Positions 11,636 through 21,892 are shown, numbered from the stretch's first letter. The stretch is DNA of 64,000 bases from Membranipora membranacea (GCA_914767715.1 OU612071.1:25663681-25727680); one strand, 5' to 3'. Made by a program: numbers and translations. Notes: generated by a model from the sequence alone, not told the origin.

Positions 11636-12509
11636 TTTAACGATTCCCTATCGTTAGGCTTTCAGTTTAGTGGATTTTGTGACTTGGGATTTTTACTGAT
11701 GGAACTTGGACTTTTGTCGTACAATTTATAACATTTATTGTCGAGCTTTACCGAGATTCACACCGTGAAATCTAAAAAGATTAACACAAACAATGACTAC
11801 ATGACTATGTATAAAAGCATAACACAGTTCTCAAAAATTTAACTTTATACTTTACAACTTTTAAAATAAACTTTTACTTCCAAAACGTAAAATTAATAAG
11901 GTGTCAAATGCATCAATCCTGATGCCAAATTAAGTATTTGCACACTTCAAGGTATATTTATAATATAGTTAATCCTTGAATGAGGAATGCAGGTTGCAAT
12001 AAAATGATAAGGTTAATATTCATACCTTTTGCCTTTTTCCTCTAAACTGCTTTTGTATATACTATCTTGATCTAACTGATCTGAGTTCGTAATAACGTGA
12101 ACTGCTTTCTTTCACATGTAAAATTACACTGAACCAGGATAAGTTCTGCCAGATATACAGGGAACACACCAACACAAAGACCAGGGCGGGCCCAAATCCC
12201 CCCAGACCAATCACGGACAGCCAACGCCCCATAAAGATGTTGGGAGGTGGCCAGAAGCTGCAACAAATACACTTCTCGACACAATACTGCACCCTGGATC
12301 CCCCGTTTGAAGAGTAAATTACTCTATTGTCCCCTGAAATTGGACTGAACCTAATCCTGCAGATGAGAGCAGTGACAACTTGTTTGGAGTTGAAACGAGT
12401 CTCCAGCTTAGGCTGGTACAACAAAGAAGTTTTAATTTGACACGTAATACACGGGTTTGTTATGTAACGAATTTTATTGTGTTTTGTTAAGCTGATGAGT
12501 ATCTTTACA
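11636..12509 (-). repeat. BEL 5' LTR
   Basis: This is the right LTR, 874 bp, upstream of gag on the minus strand. It reads identical to the left LTR. It is followed by the ATGAG target duplication at 12510-12514. Confidence 0.9.
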
Positions 12510-12716
12510 ATGAGGTAACTCCTCCCTCTCCCTCTTGGAGATAATAATGGTGCTTAGTATGATTTAACTGTATCAAATCTTACCCTAACAAATCCTCCCA
12601 AGACGATTTAAACTCAAATTGAACAAAAATATAGATTATAAATTCGAGTTATTTGGAAGGGTAAAGGTTAATTCATTGGGTTTTTCACTAACTCATCTCA
12701 TTCTCATGAAATATCT

Positions 12717-12789
12717 GGCTCTGTGGCCTAATGGACAAGGCGTCTGACTTCGTATCAGAAGATTGTGGGTTCGAGTCCCATCAGGGTCA
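12717..12789 (+). tRNA. tRNA-Arg (anticodon TCG), copy 1
   Basis: A 73-nt cloverleaf. The acceptor arm is GGCTCTG/CAGGGTC with only G-U wobbles, the D arm contains the A box TGGCCTAATGG, the anticodon stem is TCTGA/TCAGA with loop CTTCGTA (anticodon TCG), and the B box is GGTTCGAGTCC. A TTTT pol III terminator follows within 10 nt. It lies in the intron after exon 7 of the left CCDC180-like copy, in the same place as copy 2 in the right copy, so both predate the duplication. The copies differ only at two acceptor-arm bases, and pairing is preserved. Confidence 0.9.
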
Positions 12790-12904
12790 GTTGTTTTGTA
12801 ATCACCAGTCTCTATCGGATACTATTATAAAATTACACAAGTTACTCTAGCCTAGTGAATATAGTCTGTTAGCTGACCATCTGCTCCTATCTAAGGTTTG
12901 ACTC

Positions 12905-13327
12905 TGTGACGACACTTAACCAGTGTGCCAATCACCAGTGGTGAAGATAAGACAATATATGTGCATAACTAAACTTTATTTTCTCTCTCAGTTAATACCA
13001 ACTAAACAAGTTAAAAACCATCTCTTTATATAGCAAACAAAAGGATATGAAAATAGGATATCATGTGATGTCCATTAAATTATATAAAGCAGGCAATAGT
13101 AAAGCGATTAATAATTAGTTCGCACACAACAGAAACGGCAAAGCACGACCACACACACCAGGATACAGTCCATTAGTTAATTATTGTTTATTGTTATTAA
13201 TGTGTATTTGAATGTAATTATTTCTGCCACTGGAAGTGAAATAGGAAAGTATTATTATTATGGCATTCCCAGTGACAGCCAGATGGTTCTTTGTGACAAC
13301 CTGATACTTGATAGGTGATGGCTGTCA
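12905..13327 (-). repeat. Solo LTR, 423 bp
   Basis: It begins TGTGACGACAC and ends GGCTGTCACA with matching inverted ends (TGTGAC/GTCACA), and is flanked by ACTC on both sides. The right CCDC180-like copy shows the empty site tttgactcaaac (about 28090). The first 227 bp match 21951-22176, the truncated 5' LTR of the gag-only element, with about six differences. It is assigned to the minus strand by that match. No internal sequence is attached, so it is a solo LTR formed by recombination. Confidence 0.85.
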
Positions 13328-13436
13328 CAACTCAAACAAAATCTACAAGAGATACAGAGGGATCAAAACTGTCCTTGAAAGTTACTATAGCCTTAGTTCT
13401 TCACTTTAAATCTGTGACTCAGGGATAGAGAGAGAT
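13328..13436 (+). pseudogene. Remnant of CCDC180-like intron, left copy end
   Basis: The stretch actcaaacaaaatctacaag onward matches 28093-28202 of the right copy, the intron before exon 8. Homology stops just before the exon 8 acceptor, so the left copy ends here at a rearrangement breakpoint. Confidence 0.8.
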
Positions 13437-13800
13437 GTTGAGACTGTTGAGTTGTAAATTGTAAATGTCGTCACCTTTTTATCTGAAACTCAATAAAAGT
13501 GAGAGCATGAATTAATGTTCTAAAGGTATGAAAACAAGAAAGTAAAATATTAAAAATCTCTGTTTATTTTTTTTTTATTTTTGTCATGATTAAAATGAAA
13601 AGCAGTTAAATAGTTTTGTTAAATGAAGTAACGTGATAATTTTGAAGAGAAAGGAATTTTATTTTTTTCTGTTTATATCTCTCCCCCTCTTCACTATGAA
13701 GACACTTAACTTTGTCATAAATGTCTTGAGTAGACTCTAGTCTCCATAGCTGTAAAGTTTCCAGCTCCATCTTCTGTAAAAGTTAGTTTCTGTCGTCATC
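13437..13800. other. AT-rich stretch, nothing recognised
   Basis: This lies between the end of the CCDC180-like remnant and the minisatellites. It contains T-runs near 13563-13577 and no coding frame, RNA gene or repeat that I can support. Confidence 0.3.
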
Positions 13801-13804
13801 GCCA

Positions 13805-13975
13805 TTCACCAAGCCTCCAGTTTACCAGACTTCCTTTCACCAGCCTTCCTTCCAACAGCCTTCCTTTCACCAGCCTTCCTTTCACCAGCCTTCCTTTCAA
13901 CAGCCTCCCTTTCACCAGCCTTCCTTTCACCAGCCATTCTTTCACCAGCCACCCTTTCACCAGCCTTGTCTATCT
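13805..13975. repeat. 15-bp minisatellite 1
   Basis: Imperfect tandem copies of ttcaccagccttcctt-type units with a 15-bp period. They are less regular than the second array that starts about 110 bp further on. Some units have aacagcc or ccattc variants. Confidence 0.8.
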
Positions 13976-14085
13976 CCATCAATTCAATTCAATCTCTGTG
14001 AGTGCTCGCCATTATTCATTGCCTCCTACTCCACCACAGTCAATCTTTATCAGTAAACTCCAGCCCTATCAGCCAGCACTCCATC

Positions 14086-14345
14086 AGCTCGCACTCAATC
14101 AGTCCACGCTCCATCAGTCCACACTCCATCAGTCCACACTCCATCAGTCCACACTCCATCAGTCCACACTCCATCAGTCCACACTCCATCAGTCCACACT
14201 CCATCAGTCCACACTCCATCAGTCCACACTCCATCAGTCCACACTCCATCAGTCCAAACTCCATCAGTCCACACTCCATCAGTCCACACTCCATCAGTCC
14301 ACACTCCATCAGTCCACACTCCATCAGTCCACACTCCATCAGTCC
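14086..14345. repeat. 15-bp minisatellite 2
   Basis: About 16 to 17 nearly perfect copies of AGTCCACACTCCATC, with one A variant near 14255. Because 15 is a multiple of 3, several frames stay open on both strands (STLHQ, SISPH, MECGL, VWTDG). These are by-products of the repeat, not genes. Confidence 0.92.
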
Positions 14346-14661
14346 AATCCAGTCACCAAAAGTTCACTTCAGAACAGCATTGTCCAATCACCAAAAGTCC
14401 AAGAATCAGCACCAACAAGCGATCCATCCAATGTGATTGAGACCATAATTTTGATTAACCAAATCAATATTAAAGCACAACCATAACTGACTGGTACAAA
14501 TGCCAGCTTGAGACAAAAAGAGATCAATTACCTGAAGAAAATAAAAAATTGTTATCCTAAAAAGGAATAGTGTGATTAGTATGTATCATTGATAAGCTGA
14601 TATGGGTAATAAGTGTGATACCACAGCAATAGTATTATATGGTTGCTTCAATGGATAACAA

Positions 14662-15668
14662 TTAAATTGTGACAATCAAAAAGCAGGTCATCACCTCAAC
14701 AACAATAGGGTGCATTATCTGGTCAACAATTCTGAGTGGCAATATAATTGTAGAAGATCTTGATTTTGATCGTGGCAATTTCAGCCTAGCCACCTCATAA
14801 TCCGCTTTGAATATCGGATTTTGGTCTTGGGTATTCAGTAGCAAAAATGGTAATAAAATGATTAACCAAACAGGCCACCTAGGGAATTGATACCGGCGTT
14901 CAAATTTAGTATTGGTGGTGACACTGTAATTCTCAAGTAAGTCATTTCCTTGTGGCGTATCAGGTCTTCTTGTAGTGTCCGTAATGGCAGTTGATAGCAA
15001 ACAGTCATAAATTGTCATATTGTCAAAGTCATTATCCAAGTCTTCAATTTCTAATAGATCAGTTTTTCGCCTTGCCTGTCGCATTCTATGTCAAACCTTA
15101 ATATCGTGTCCTCACAACCATTCCTATCAGTTTCAACAGTTGTTGTGAAGCAGTCATAAATTATCATATTGTTATGGTCATTGTCAGTACAGGGGTCACC
15201 AATTCCTAATTGATTAGCATTTTCACCCTGTCTGTCAAAATGTGAGTCATATCCAAATATCATATCACAACCACTAGTGTCAATACTAAGGTCGGGTTCA
15301 GATTCCATGTCGTCGTTGTGTCCAAAAATCATGTCATTCTGAATATTAATGTTTTGATCAGGCACTAGTTGCAGGCTCATTGCATTAAAAACGGCATAAT
15401 TTTCTAAAATCCCTTCATCATCTGAAGTCCTGCAATCTTGTTCTTTTTCTTCATTAACGGTTACACCTCTATGTGGTAAATTTCTGGGTTCAGACATACC
15501 CCTCGAATGATTTATGGCTGTCTGGTTGTTAAATCCTTGGTGGCGATTACTATTGAAATTCCTATTATCCGAGTAGCCCCTGTTTTCATTGTTGAAGTTC
15601 CTACTGATGGGTCCATTTCTACGTGGGCAGTCCCTAGATATATTATTAGGTGCCCACATGAAAAACAC
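14662..15668 (-). pseudogene. Gag C-terminal remnant of gag-only LTR element
   Basis: Two overlapping minus-strand frames (15051-15668 and 14662-15084) continue from the zinc-knuckle region of the broken gag. The first is rich in Asn/Arg and then Asp, with internally repeated NNMIIYDC/NMTIYDC and DMIFG phrases. The second contains a hydrophobic segment (WLIILLPFLLL). I do not recognise a protease, RT or integrase. It is probably the decayed C-terminal part of the element interrupted by the Gypsy insertion. The 3' LTR is not visible. Confidence 0.5.
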
Positions 15669-15944
15669 GACTGGTTAAACCTACGGTTTTGAGGAGGGCG
15701 GTGGTAACGAGGGTTTGAATCCCTCTGGAAAGCTGACACAGAGTTTGCTGTACCAGCCAACCCCGTTTCGACAGCTGTCGCTGCCTGAAAGAGCTCGCTG
15801 AGCGATCTTCCAGCCAGCGGCAACACTGCCTCCTGGATCCTAGGTTTAAGACCTGTCCTAAAATGAAGGAGTATAAAAGGACTCGTCTCCTCTAGATCGC
15901 TTTGAGCAATAGTTTTCCGAAAACGTTCATAATACAATGAAACA
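15512..15944 (-). pseudogene. Gag middle part, downstream of Gypsy insertion
   Basis: The frame with YYERFRKTIAQ and RTGLKPRIQEAVLPLAG reads like a retrotransposon gag (capsid C-terminal half). It runs towards a zinc knuckle that is broken by a frameshift: CFSCG is in one frame and ISRDCPRR in the next. Its upstream half lies at 20909-21892, beyond the inserted Gypsy element. The 5-bp TSD AAACA (15940-15944 and 20909-20913) marks the break. Confidence 0.75.
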
Positions 15945-16164
15945 TGTAAGAACTGCTAATTGTGATGGCAATGAATAGTCTGTTTATTCTTCTGATAATA
16001 AATGATGATCTCTAACCAAGAAATCTAAACATGTTCAAGATGGTTGACAATAATAATTGGTATCAAGTTGGGCTGCTGTAATAAGCCACAATAGGGAGTA
16101 GACAACTCCAAAGTAGTAATGTATAAGTTAGGGAGTAAACAACTCCAAAGTAGTAGTCACTACA
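15945..16164 (-). repeat. Gypsy 3' LTR
   Basis: 220 bp, TGTAAGAACT...CACTACA on the plus strand, the same sequence as 20689-20908. It contains a short internal direct repeat (gtagacaactccaaagtagta / gtaaacaactccaaagtagta). The stretch up to the pol stop at 16344 is untranslated and holds the purine tract. Confidence 0.92.
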
Positions 16165-16343
16165 TCCGCTTTTATGTCAATTACTTTGACGTTGAGCACC
16201 AGGTTCATGGTGGCGGCAACTAAGAATGTTTTGTGTCTCTGTATGTAATTATACTTGTTGTATACTGGAGATATCTGTGTAACATGATTTCTCATGGTGA
16301 CTGACTCCACAGTTTCTCATGCTTCTTTTGAAACATCCAGTCA

Positions 16344-19300
16344 CTAGGTGTGGTACTCGGTCACGAAACCATCATATTTAGCTGGCCGATTCTTAGCTCG
16401 TACAGATTTACGAGGAGTAGGCACATTTGGTTGTGATGAGCTGGGCATATTAGCTGCCTGAGGTATATCTTCGATCCCGACAAGTGCCGGTGGTACTGTA
16501 GGCGGCGTCACTTGAACTGGTCTATCTGTTACCGTCTCAGTATCGTTCTCTGACCTTGGTATTATCGGTATCATCTGTGATGGGCGGGTGGCTACTAAGG
16601 CTCCCTGCGTTTCAGAATCCACGTCCGCATCTACAACAGGTTTCTCAGAGCAGTAATACGGTCTAACATGGCTTATGTTACGCTTATACAGCCGGCCTGC
16701 CCTGGATTTTACAGTGATCTGAGAGCCTTTTATGTCCATTACCACAAATGGATCTGGGTGGAACAGTGTCTGACATTTAGATGGACTATCTCTCTTAACC
16801 AAAACAAAACTGCCTATCTCTAGCTGGTGATTATTGCCACTACCAGTTTCCAACTTCTCGTTACGGGTGGCTATCATCTTATGTTTCATCTCACTATCTC
16901 TATCTCTAGCTTCAACGTCATCAAAACTATTAGGCAGACTTGGCAAGTTAGTCCTAAGCACACGCCCAAATAACATCTCTGCTGGGCTTTTGCCAGTAAT
17001 GGAATGTGGTGTATTACGATATGTAAACAGCCATGTCATGAGGGCACTCTCATAGTCTACCCTATTGTTGTGTGCAATCTGAATACGCTTCATTATGGAT
17101 CTGTTTTGTCTCTCCACTTGACCATTGGCCTCAGGCCACCTAGGGGTTGTCAGACACTGTTCGATACCATACCCGGAGCAAAACTCACCATACTCATGAG
17201 AGATAAACTGTGGCCCGTTGTCACTCTTCATGCTGAGTGGATACCCATGCGTAAAAAATACTGATTTCAGCCAAGATATAACATCACTAGCTTTTGTGAC
17301 TGTCATGAACTTTACTTCGTTCCACCTACTATAATAGTCTGTTAAGACTAGAACTGACTTACCGTTAGACAGGGGACCCAAAAAATCTAAGGCAAGATCT
17401 TCCCATGGTCCATTGGGAAGTTCTGTCACCCTTACTGGCTGCCTATCTAGTGGCTTACTGGTCAACTGACAATCGTGACGGTGTTTAACATACTTGTCTA
17501 CATCAGAGTCGATTCCGGGCCACCAGACTCTTGTTCGTAGGTATCTCTTGGTGCCTCCCATCCCACTATGACCCTCGTGAGCTATCTCAAGCATCTTCTG
17601 TCTGAGCTCTTGAGGTACTACTATCCTACCTCCCCTCAAAACTAACTCCCCTATGACACATAACTCATTTTTAATGGCCCTATATACAGCTGGTATATCA
17701 ACATTGTCGAATGAATTCGCTCTTATAGCTTGTTTTAAGGCCTTAATCTCCTCATCCATATAAGAGACTTCCTCAATATAGCGGGGTGTGATTGCCGATG
17801 GCACATTGTCCTCCACAACACTACGTACATAGAGCTCAACATTTTCCCTTTCTACCAGGTGTTCAGTCGCCTTTTTCGAACATAGAAGCCTTGACAGGGG
17901 GTCAGCAATATTATCTGAGCTTTTTACGCGAACTATCTCAAAATCATATGACTGTAAACGAAGCTGCCACCTCTCTATACGAAGGGATGTCCTCTTGGTT
18001 TTGTTTCCATAAATGGACTCAAGAGGCTCACAATCAGAAACCACTTTGAACCGACAACCAAAGAGATAATGATGAAACCTCTCGCATGCCCAGACAATAC
18101 CTAGAGCTTCTTTTTCTGTCTGCATGTATCTTTTCTCGACATCAGACAATGCTCTACTTCCATAGCTAACCACTTTGGGCTCGCCATTTTGAATCTGTAC
18201 CAGTATTGCGCCTAGCCCCACAGGACTGGCATCTGTGTACAGCAGAGTCTCACAACTAGTATCGAAGTGAGTCAGAGTATCATGATTACATAAATCAGCC
18301 TTTAGCTGATTGAAAGCCACAATCTCCTTATCTGACAAACATATAGCCTCTCGGGAATTTTTACCCGCTGACAACCTCCTCAACACATCAGTTGTGTGAG
18401 AGTAATGTGGAATAAACTTAGACATATAACTAGTCAAACCGAGGAAACTCTTCAACTCACCAACTGTCTTAGGAACAGCAGCATCTTTGACTGCCTTGAC
18501 TTTGCAACCATGGGGATCAATACCCTTGTAACTAAGGAGATGTCCGAGAAACTCTAACTGCTGAACCCCAATCTCACACTTCTTTTTATTCAGAGTCATG
18601 TTAGCCTGCTCTAGACGACTGAACACCTCACCCAGCCTACGATCGTGCTCTTCCCTTGTTTTGGCATGGACAATGATATCATCGGCAAGATTTGCTACAC
18701 CCGGCAGGCCTTGGATAATTTTGGCGACCTCCTTCTGGTATATTTCTGGAGCCGCATTTATCCCAAACATGAGTCTCTTATATCTATATAGGCCTAAATG
18801 AGTACTGAATGTGGTGATATCCCTGGACTCAGGGTGAAGAACAAATTGGTGGAACCCCATGCGCATGTCCAGCTTCGAAAAGTACTGAGCCCCATTCATG
18901 TCATATAGCATCTCGTCTACGGTGGGGACTGGGTGTTGGTGCCTAACTATAGCCTCATTGGCTCTCCTCATATCAATGCATAACCTAATCTTACCGGATT
19001 CCTTCTTTGGAATGATCACTGCTGGACTTACCCATGATGACCCTGAATGACCTTCGACTTTCTCTATTATATCATGTGCGATAAGCTCATCTAAGTGAGC
19101 GGCTAGTTTATCTCTCAACAACAGTGGCACTCTTCGGAATGGCTGAGCAACAGGCGCTATATCATCTCTAATTGTCAGCTTTATCTCATTCTTAGACTTA
19201 CCCAATACCTCTGAGAACAGCCTTGGATATCTAGCTTCATAATCATCTAAGCCTACTCTATTTATAATCCTGATTACACCTAGTTGTTTACCTGTTTCAT

Positions 19301-20519
19301 TTCCTAACAAAGATTCACCTTTATTAGGAATAACAGTAAATGCGACATCTTCTAAAACAGCAGTGTTGTTATGCAGCTGTAAATCACACCATACCCTACC
19401 TACTGGCTGAATAGGCTCTTTGGCTGTGTACGGGAGAATCTTTGGTCCTCCACTGATGAACCGTTTGATAATAAACTTACTTGCTCTCAAACGTTCATAG
19501 GTATCCCGTGACATCACATTGCACTCTGACCCTGAGTCTATTATAAACCTCGCTGATACACCACCGACATAGACATTAACTCTGTCTAGAGAGTTACTAT
19601 TACACACTAAAGGTACATGGTAAGAATTGAATACAAATTCTGGGCTCTCAGAATTATTGTTCACTGTTTCAGGGCTGGCTTGCTGGTGATCCCCCACATT
19701 TACATTGTTGGCCCTTCTAGATCTGTAATATCCTGCATTCGCACCTTGGCCATTCTGTTTGGCCTTGTTTTGACAGCTCCGAGCATAGTGATTCATTCCA
19801 TCACACTTACGGCACTGTTTTCCATATGCCGGGCACTCACGAGGTTTGTGTGTGAGATTACAACGGGGACATACATTAGCACCCTCAGTCTCTTGTGTGA
19901 AACTAGGTTTTCTGGCAGTGGATCCAGAGGCCACACGGTTTATTGCCGAGGCATTATTCATCTCCCGGGACCTTTGGACCACAGCTTCATGTGTTGCTGA
20001 CCGTGTCAATAGTATTTGCAATGTGAGTGCATTTCCCTCTTCCAATAGCTTTTCCCTCAACTTATCGGCTGTGCAACCTTCTACTATTTGATCACGGATT
20101 TGGTTATTCACAGCTTGGGCATCGCCATAATCACAATGGGTGGCCAATTTTCTGAGTCTAGCACAGTATTGGGATATAGTTTCGGTTTCCTTCTGTATAC
20201 ATTGCCTAAACATGTGTCGCTGATAGGTGATGTTAGGAGCTATATGGAAATGGCCTTGTAGAACAGCTACCATTTCAGTATATTGATCTCTCTGTGTTTG
20301 ATCAAGTGTGCTATGAATTTCCCTTACTCTTGGGCCTGCATGATATAGTAATAAAGCTTTCCTCTGGGCTCTCATATTTGCATTATCTTCCCCTGCCAAA
20401 TTGAACAGCCCTTTTGAATCAGCAAAAGCCTCAAATTCCTCAAGCCAAGCATCCCAATTGACTGATACTGTGCTAGCATCCCCATCTGGTGTGAAATGAC
20501 TTGGGCCTCTGGTATCCAT
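16344..20519 (-). CDS. Gypsy Gag-Pol polyprotein, about 1391 aa
   Basis: I take the ATG at 20519 (MDTRGPSHFT). The open frame reaches 20558 only through a TTG. Order of domains, numbered from that TTG: Gag about 14-210; two zinc knuckles near 230-262 (CPRC..., CRKCDGMNHYARSC); aspartic protease with DSG at 341-343; reverse transcriptase about 470-640, with LDM at 563-565 and ADD at 625-627 in NLADDIIV; RNase H with TDAS; then integrase with an N-terminal HHCC-like finger (HEGHSG... HRHDCQL). One finger cysteine looks replaced. The D,D,E core is visible as LDFLGP, SDNGPQF and PEANGQVERQNR. There are no internal stops. The protein would copy the element RNA and insert it into DNA. Confidence 0.93.
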   Translation of the reverse strand: MDTRGPSHFTPDGDASTVSVNWDAWLEEFEAFADSKGLFNLAGEDNANMRAQRKALLLYHAGPRVREIHSTLDQTQRDQYTEMVAVLQGHFHIAPNITYQRHMFRQCIQKETETISQYCARLRKLATHCDYGDAQAVNNQIRDQIVEGCTADKLREKLLEEGNALTLQILLTRSATHEAVVQRSREMNNASAINRVASGSTARKPSFTQETEGANVCPRCNLTHKPRECPAYGKQCRKCDGMNHYARSCQNKAKQNGQGANAGYYRSRRANNVNVGDHQQASPETVNNNSESPEFVFNSYHVPLVCNSNSLDRVNVYVGGVSARFIIDSGSECNVMSRDTYERLRASKFIIKRFISGGPKILPYTAKEPIQPVGRVWCDLQLHNNTAVLEDVAFTVIPNKGESLLGNETGKQLGVIRIINRVGLDDYEARYPRLFSEVLGKSKNEIKLTIRDDIAPVAQPFRRVPLLLRDKLAAHLDELIAHDIIEKVEGHSGSSWVSPAVIIPKKESGKIRLCIDMRRANEAIVRHQHPVPTVDEMLYDMNGAQYFSKLDMRMGFHQFVLHPESRDITTFSTHLGLYRYKRLMFGINAAPEIYQKEVAKIIQGLPGVANLADDIIVHAKTREEHDRRLGEVFSRLEQANMTLNKKKCEIGVQQLEFLGHLLSYKGIDPHGCKVKAVKDAAVPKTVGELKSFLGLTSYMSKFIPHYSHTTDVLRRLSAGKNSREAICLSDKEIVAFNQLKADLCNHDTLTHFDTSCETLLYTDASPVGLGAILVQIQNGEPKVVSYGSRALSDVEKRYMQTEKEALGIVWACERFHHYLFGCRFKVVSDCEPLESIYGNKTKRTSLRIERWQLRLQSYDFEIVRVKSSDNIADPLSRLLCSKKATEHLVERENVELYVRSVVEDNVPSAITPRYIEEVSYMDEEIKALKQAIRANSFDNVDIPAVYRAIKNELCVIGELVLRGGRIVVPQELRQKMLEIAHEGHSGMGGTKRYLRTRVWWPGIDSDVDKYVKHRHDCQLTSKPLDRQPVRVTELPNGPWEDLALDFLGPLSNGKSVLVLTDYYSRWNEVKFMTVTKASDVISWLKSVFFTHGYPLSMKSDNGPQFISHEYGEFCSGYGIEQCLTTPRWPEANGQVERQNRSIMKRIQIAHNNRVDYESALMTWLFTYRNTPHSITGKSPAEMLFGRVLRTNLPSLPNSFDDVEARDRDSEMKHKMIATRNEKLETGSGNNHQLEIGSFVLVKRDSPSKCQTLFHPDPFVVMDIKGSQITVKSRAGRLYKRNISHVRPYYCSEKPVVDADVDSETQGALVATRPSQMIPIIPRSENDTETVTDRPVQVTPPTVPPALVGIEDIPQAANMPSSSQPNVPTPRKSVRAKNRPAKYDGFVTEYHT

Positions 20520-20688
20520 TTGCCAGTTTGGATTGATACAGCAATAAATAGTAAACAATACTTATCTTATTCTGTCTATTCCAGAGAGCTCACAGCTATT
20601 TCTTCACACAGAAAGTTTAGCAGCTTATCTTGTCAGATTCACTATTTGTGATATTTTTTTGAACTCATAATCCCATCCTCGTCGCCAT

Positions 20689-20908
20689 TGTAAGAACTGC
20701 TAATTGTGATGGCAATGAATAGTCTGTTTATTCTTCTGATAATAAATGATGATCTCTAACCAAGAAATCTAAACATGTTCAAGATGGTTGACAATAATAA
20801 TTGGTATCAAGTTGGGCTGCTGTAATAAGCCACAATAGGGAGTAGACAACTCCAAAGTAGTAATGTATAAGTTAGGGAGTAAACAACTCCAAAGTAGTAG
20901 TCACTACA
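20689..20908 (-). repeat. Gypsy 5' LTR
   Basis: 220 bp, reading identical to 15945-16164. It is followed by the AAACA target duplication at 20909-20913. Confidence 0.92.
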
Positions 20909-21892
20909 AAACACTCTCCTCCACGCCCTGCCTCATTGCTGAGACAGTCATTGCTGTGTGTTCCGATCCCTTTCCAGCCCTTGCTCTCAATTTGAGAGCT
21001 TGTTTTACTGTATTATAATCTGCTCCAGAACTGATTTAATTATTTCCCTCAGATATGTTGCAGCCAGTTCTTTTACGTATAAACCCATAAGCATTACATA
21101 TTGATTGGATGGTACTTCATGTAATTTACAGCATATCTCAAACTGTGATAAAAATGTTTCAAAATCTTCATCGGATTTGCCGCCATATCTGAGGTTAAAT
21201 TTCACCCAGTCTTTGATACCTGAAATTCGCCTGTTATCTCCAGTTTCAGTTGTCCTCTGTCCATCATCAGCGTTCCACCTTGGGAGGTTAAGTTCCTGTA
21301 GTCCATAGTCCAGTTTGTCCGTCCATTTTCAAGTGTTCGATCTAGATATTCGCAGCGAGCTCCTCACATCCTGCTGTTCGCTGAGTACTGTTTTCAGAAG
21401 TTCCTGTGTCTCACCCATCATTTTTCTAAACTCTTCCCCATCACTCCTGGCTCTCCTTGTTATGCTCTTGAGCAGGTCTTTTATCTGGTCATTTTCCTGC
21501 TCCAGTCTCGTTATTTTTGTCCTCAACTCATCTTGTTGCTCGTGTTGCCGATCCATTTGATCCTTTATATATGCATTGAATGTTTCATCTCTGGCCTTGA
21601 TTCTGCTGACCAGTCTGTCATTGTGTTCATTTACTTGCTTTGTTAACTTACTCTTGAATTCTTCAAAAAGAATATAGGTTGTCTGGTTTTCGACTGCAGC
21701 TTCCTCTGCTCGCCTCTCGAATGCCTCAGTTCGCGTGCGGTCAGCATTCCATAATTCCTGCACTTCACTTTCCAATTGTGCGATGAGATCATATGCCTTC
21801 ATAGTCTCCGGGGCCACGTCAGTCACTTGATCCACTCCTGTCTCTTCCTTCAATTCTTGTTGAGCTGCAGCTCCGTCATCCTTGCTGCTCAT
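20909..21892 (-). pseudogene. Gag N-terminal half of gag-only LTR element
   Basis: It begins at ATG 21892 (MSSKDDGAAAQQELKEE). Residues to about 190 form a long coiled coil (SEVQELWNADRTRTEAFERR and onward). An in-frame TGA near 21327 interrupts the same frame, which then continues through KDWVKFNLRYGGKSDEDF, a gag capsid-like part. A frameshift near 21010 separates this from GVEESV at the Gypsy insertion point. The downstream half is at 15512-15944. The frame is therefore broken by a stop, a frameshift and a 5-kb insertion. Confidence 0.75.

Larger units (their letters stand above)
6454..12509 (-). mobile_element. Non-autonomous BEL/Pao LTR retrotransposon
   Basis: This is a full-length 6,056-bp element on the minus strand with two 874-bp LTRs (6454-7327 and 11636-12509) that read as identical, plus a 5-bp TSD, so the insertion is recent. 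A purine-rich tract (caaggtgggag on the minus strand, 7328-7338) abuts the 3' LTR. The leader contains about 34-bp tandem repeats. There is a single long frame (7501-10746) coding gag, protease and an integrase-tail region but no reverse transcriptase, RNase H or integrase catalytic core. It must therefore rely on an autonomous BEL element for copying. The LTR starts TGTAAAG but ends CGTTAAA, not the usual CA, and I see no TGG-type primer-binding site next to the 5' LTR. Confidence 0.9.
15945..20908 (-). mobile_element. Ty3/Gypsy LTR retrotransposon, apparently complete
   Basis: A 4,964-bp element on the minus strand. It has 220-bp LTRs (15945-16164 and 20689-20908), TG...CA, that read identical, and an AAACA target duplication. 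The primer-binding site just inside the 5' LTR (20671-20688) reads TGGCGACGAGGATGGGA on the minus strand, complementary to the 3' end of animal tRNA-Ser(GCU). A purine tract AAAAGCGGA precedes the 3' LTR. One open frame covers gag and pol. Identical LTRs and an open frame suggest recent and possibly current activity. It is nested in an older gag-only element. Confidence 0.95.

Noticed and set aside
13805-14345. Possible CRISPR array
   Set aside because: Repeats are directly adjacent without unique spacers, and the genome is eukaryotic.
14002-14486. Several open frames on both strands over the 15-bp minisatellite
   Set aside because: Period 15 keeps frames open on either strand. The peptides are pure repeat translations.
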